The notes under the pieces: generated by a model
Databases searched by the model: none
Told to the model about the DNA's origin: nothing
What the model saw: only the letters and a program-made list of their open reading frames with translations
Assembly: GCF_019947135.1 (NCBI RefSeq)
Contig: NZ_JAGSHT010000021.1
Location: forward strand, 62,001 to 126,000
Reading direction: 5' to 3'
DNA length: 64,000 bases
From: Occultella gossypii
GTDB taxonomy: Bacteria; Actinomycetota; Actinomycetes; Actinomycetales; Beutenbergiaceae
Made by a program: the position numbers and the translations under genes
Part shown: positions 61,553 through 64,000 of the stretch, piece after piece
How positions within the stretch are numbered: the stretch's first letter is position 1
Layout of the letters: each line of letters begins with the position of its first letter

Positions 61553-61619
61553 CTCGCCCCCGACGCCCGCTCCCGAGGCGCCACCCGGCGGGTTGCGGGC
61601 CGTGCAGCGCTCGCGTCGT

Positions 61620-62330
61620 TCAGCCGACGGAGAGGGCGTCCAGGGCCAGATCGGTGCCGGTGATCGAGACCTGCACCCCGCCGTCGAGCACGGCGACCTC
61701 GGTGATCTCGATGCCCTCCGGCAACTGGTCGAGCGGCACGTCCAGACCGCCGAGGTCGCCGATCAGGTTCCCGGGGATGTCCTCGGCGGACACGGTTGCG
61801 CCGGCGATGCTGAAGCTCGTGGGGGTGACGCTGATCGAGTTCCCGTTCGCAACCGGCTCCAGGCCGACCGTGATCGGGAGCCCGAGCAGGTTCGCCGTGG
61901 CGACGAGCTCGCCGTCGACCACATCGATCCCGACGCCCTCGGGCACGTCCTCGGAGGAGGCCAGCGCCGCCTGCAGCGTCTCCACGGGCAGGGTCATCCG
62001 CAGGTCCAGGTCGTCGACGGTGCGCGGCTCGCCCGTACTCACGCCGAGCAGTCGCACGTCCACGTCCTGGAACGTCATGTCCTGATAGGTGGCCGAGGCG
62101 GCGGTGAACCGCACGTCCTCGAGCCGGCCCGCCAGGACCTGCGGCAGGAACAGGAAGCCGCCGATCTCCACCTCGATGTCACCGGAGAGCTCCGGCACCG
62201 ACGTGGTGATCTCCTCCTCGAGCTGCGCCTCGGTCTGCGCCACCAGGTACCGGTCGACGCCGAACGCGACGCCGAGCAGCACGACCAGCAGCACCAGGGT
62301 GCCGAGCAGGATCTTCCATCCGCGGGACAT
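61620..62330 (-). CDS. DUF2993 (LmeA-like) domain protein
   Basis: 236-aa protein with one N-terminal membrane anchor (GWKILLGTLVLLVVLLGVAFGV) and the DUF2993 beta-rich body (DIEVEIGGFLFLPQVLAGRLEDVRFTAASATYQDMTFQDVDVRL is read here as key parts GGFLFLPQVLAGRLEDV and DMTFQDVDV). In Mycobacterium the family member LmeA binds phosphoinositides and supports lipomannan elongation. Extracytoplasmic orientation expected. Confidence 0.85.
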   Translation of the reverse strand: MSRGWKILLGTLVLLVVLLGVAFGVDRYLVAQTEAQLEEEITTSVPELSGDIEVEIGGFLFLPQVLAGRLEDVRFTAASATYQDMTFQDVDVRLLGVSTGEPRTVDDLDLRMTLPVETLQAALASSEDVPEGVGIDVVDGELVATANLLGLPITVGLEPVANGNSISVTPTSFSIAGATVSAEDIPGNLIGDLGGLDVPLDQLPEGIEITEVAVLDGGVQVSITGTDLALDALSVG

Positions 62331-62348
62331 GGTGCCCACGGTAGGCGA

Positions 62349-63068
62349 TCAACCCTGGGAGGCGCCGAGGTGTTCGTCGAGGAACGCGAGGGTGAGCGGC
62401 CACGCGGCGGCGGAGGCCCCCGCGTGGTGGAAGGCCGGGTTCGGGTTGTCGAACGCGTGACCGGCGCCCTCGTGCAGGTGGAACTCGGCACGGTCGTTGT
62501 CCGCGGTGACGGCGGCGCGGATCTTCTCGACCACGTCGAGCGGGATGTAGGCGTCCTCGGTCCCGAAGTGGTGCAGGCTCGGGTTGCCGACCGCCTGCGC
62601 CAGATCGAGCAGGTTCGGCAGCGCGGAGCCGTAGTAGGAGACGAGCGCGTCGACGGGCTCCAGGGCGGCCACGTTGAACGCGAGCCCGCCGCCGTAGCAG
62701 AAACCGATCACGCCGACGCCGCCGCTCACCTCCGGAGCCGCGCGCAACGCCGTCAGGGTCGTGCGGGCCTCGGCGAGGGCGTCCGCCCACGGCAGTTGCT
62801 GGGCGAGCGCCATGCCCTTGCCGAGCTGGTCCGGGTCATCGTCGTCCACCTCGCCGGCGTCCAGGCGCCAGTACAGCTGCGGCGCGTACACGACGTACCC
62901 GGCCCGCGCCAGGTCCGCTGCGCGGTCCCGGATGTATTCGCTGACGCCGAAGATCTCCTGCAGCAGGAGCAGGCCGGGGCCGATGCCCGACGGCGGCAGC
63001 CACCTGTGCACAGGCAGGTCACCGGAGCCCGTGGGTACGGTGCGGACCTCATGGGTCGGGTCGGTCAT
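62349..63068 (-). CDS. Dienelactone hydrolase family protein
   Basis: 239-aa alpha/beta hydrolase with the cysteine nucleophile in GVIGFCYGGGLAFN, acid in FGTEDAYIPLD and histidine in EGAGHAFDN, the C-D-H triad of dienelactone hydrolases. Cytoplasmic. Start MTDPTHEV at 63068. Immediately upstream lies the first copy of the duplicated leader, which therefore could drive genes in both directions. Confidence 0.93.
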   Translation of the reverse strand: MTDPTHEVRTVPTGSGDLPVHRWLPPSGIGPGLLLLQEIFGVSEYIRDRAADLARAGYVVYAPQLYWRLDAGEVDDDDPDQLGKGMALAQQLPWADALAEARTTLTALRAAPEVSGGVGVIGFCYGGGLAFNVAALEPVDALVSYYGSALPNLLDLAQAVGNPSLHHFGTEDAYIPLDVVEKIRAAVTADNDRAEFHLHEGAGHAFDNPNPAFHHAGASAAAWPLTLAFLDEHLGASQG

Positions 63069-63109
63069 GACGGTCACGGTAGCGGTACCGACCCTCGGGT
63101 GGGGGAGGG

Positions 63110-63131
63110 ACATCCCCGGCCCGGGGGATGT
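63110..63131. promoter_or_regulatory. Palindrome in the first copy of a duplicated promoter region
   Basis: ACATCCCC-GGCCCG-GGGGATGT, perfect 8-bp arms, 33 bp before the membrane-protein start. A degenerate copy is present in the related leader near 63728-63745. Confidence 0.6.
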
Positions 63132-63163
63132 GCGCCGCGACGCGGCTCGCGAGCGTGTTTCGC

Positions 63164-63688
63164 ATGACCACCCGGATTCTTCAGACGACCCACGCACCGC
63201 CGGCCGTTCGGTGGGCCGCCCGGATCGGTATCGCCTCGCTGCTGCCCTACGCGCTCATCAAGACCTACTGGGCCATGGGCGGTCGAGCCGGACTGAGGGA
63301 TGGCTTCGATTTGGCCACGGAGTTCCGGCGCAACGGTGCGCCCGAGGCGATCATCTGGCTGGAGCGGCACGGCATCGACTTCACCGCCATCCTCGCTCTC
63401 GTGGGATCGGTCCTGCTGGTCGCACTGATCCGGCCCTGGGGGATGCGGCTGCCGCGATGGATGGTGCTCGGGCCGGCTTGGGCGGGCGCGGCGTTCCTCG
63501 TCCCGTACGGCACCCTGACGGCGGTCGTCGCACTCGCCGGCTCGAACGATGACCGAACCGCCGCCACCACCGGCTGGCTCACGGCAGCAGCCGTCGCCGC
63601 CTTCTGTGGGATCGGAAGCGCGCTCGCCATCTGCGCGCGGTCATATCAGCGGCGTTCGGCACCGCGACATGACTCGGGTCGGTCGTGA
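63164..63688 (+). CDS. Hypothetical four-helix membrane protein
   Basis: 174-aa protein with about four helices (IGIASLLPYALIKTYWAM, FTAILALVGSVLLVALI, WMVLGPAWAGAAFLVPYGTL, GWLTAAAVAAFCGIGSALAI). The motif PYALIKTYWAMGG is characteristic of a small actinobacterial membrane family I cannot name. The preceding 95 bp are duplicated in front of the next gene. Confidence 0.7.
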   Translation: MTTRILQTTHAPPAVRWAARIGIASLLPYALIKTYWAMGGRAGLRDGFDLATEFRRNGAPEAIIWLERHGIDFTAILALVGSVLLVALIRPWGMRLPRWMVLGPAWAGAAFLVPYGTLTAVVALAGSNDDRTAATTGWLTAAAVAAFCGIGSALAICARSYQRRSAPRHDSGRS

Positions 63689-63775
63689 CCGTCACGGCAG
63701 TGGTCCCCCGCGCGGGGGAGAGGTGTCCCCGCACCGGGGGGTGCGCACCGCACCGCGGTTCGCGAGCGTGGTGGC

Positions 63776-64000
63776 ATGAACCTGCAGACCCCTCAGAGAT
63801 CACGGGCACCACAGGCCCTTCGGACCACCCGGACGGCACGCCGGCTCACTGTCTTCGCCGGCTGGGCCATGGTCGCGATCGCGGTGCTCCACACCCTCGC
63901 CATCGCCGTGCACCCGTACTGGGCCGAGTGGTTCGCCGGCGGGCTCCGGGGGTCGGACCCCGACCCCCTCTCGCTGGCCACGTTCTGGGCCCTACCCGGT
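63776..64000 (+). CDS. Membrane protein, truncated by window end
   Basis: 75 codons in frame to the last base. A basic N-terminus and the first helix (GWAMVAIAVLHTLAIAV) are followed by HPYWAEWFAGGLRG. Possibly of the DUF6463 type (small actinobacterial membrane proteins). Shares its upstream sequence with the previous gene, so both are likely under one regulator. Confidence 0.6.
   Translation, partial: MNLQTPQRSRAPQALRTTRTARRLTVFAGWAMVAIAVLHTLAIAVHPYWAEWFAGGLRGSDPDPLSLATFWALPG

Noticed and set aside
1-64000. tRNA, rRNA, riboswitch or insertion sequence
   Set aside because: No cloverleaf with conserved TTCRANY arm, no rRNA-like block and no transposase or terminal inverted repeats were seen on reading the window; a covariance-model search would be needed to exclude small RNAs.

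Overview
The window is chromosomal DNA from a high-GC actinobacterium. G/C-rich third positions, GTG and TTG starts, ATGA/GTGA gene overlaps, an HNH/DUF222 endonuclease of the 13E12-repeat type, HspR- and CsoR-type operators and tail-less CtaG/CopD fusions all fit Micrococcales. The later part (BNR_4 protein, ceramidase-like and deacetylase-like enzymes, peptide-type ABC transporter, DegT aminotransferases) suggests a Ruaniaceae/Beutenbergiaceae-like soil or plant-associated bacterium. That family-level placement is an inference. I see no prophage, insertion sequence, CRISPR array, rRNA or tRNA.

Layout. 0-5.4 kb, stress and repair: an ECF sigma factor translationally coupled to an O6-alkylguanine-DNA methyltransferase, an ankyrin protein facing a catalase, a Fur/PerR-type repressor with its operator, and a PP2C phosphatase. 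5.4-15.3 kb: a large membrane flippase-like protein with an embedded degenerate kinase domain, a CPBP protease, a small HTH protein, a VapBC pair, a BNR_4 propeller protein, a four-gene ABC exporter operon with its own winged-helix regulator, and a CHAD protein. 15.4-21 kb: Hsp20 under a HAIR element, the csoR-copZ copper pair, a DUF2330 protein, a Ppx/GppA phosphatase and the HNH/DUF222 gene. 21-26.2 kb: an MFS exporter with divergent TetR, purB, a fructosamine-kinase-like protein and a low-molecular-weight tyrosine phosphatase. 26.2-31.1 kb is an accessory patch: a decayed DUF1016 nuclease, a PQQ-propeller gene broken by one amber codon, small membrane proteins and a WXG100-like/lipase pair.

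31-36.8 kb: a small membrane protein, a HisC-like aminotransferase homologue that lacks the PLP lysine, and a three-gene 2-oxoacid dehydrogenase operon (E1-alpha, E1-beta, E2) behind two overlapping TetR-type palindromes. 36.8-42.4 kb: a compact MoxR-DUF58-VWA-VWA-TPR operon. 42.6-49 kb: CtaG/CopD, a lipoprotein, an acetylxylan-esterase-like enzyme and an S9 peptidase. 49-61.6 kb is the most unusual block: a GGDEF-fold/winged-helix regulator, a NodB-like putative deacetylase, a ceramidase-like hydrolase, a complete oligopeptide-type ABC importer with a fused double ATPase, and two divergent DegT-type aminotransferases. It looks like one uptake-and-processing pathway for an unidentified amino-substituted compound. 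61.6-64 kb: a DUF2993 protein, a dienelactone hydrolase and two membrane proteins (the second cut by the window end) that share a duplicated upstream region.
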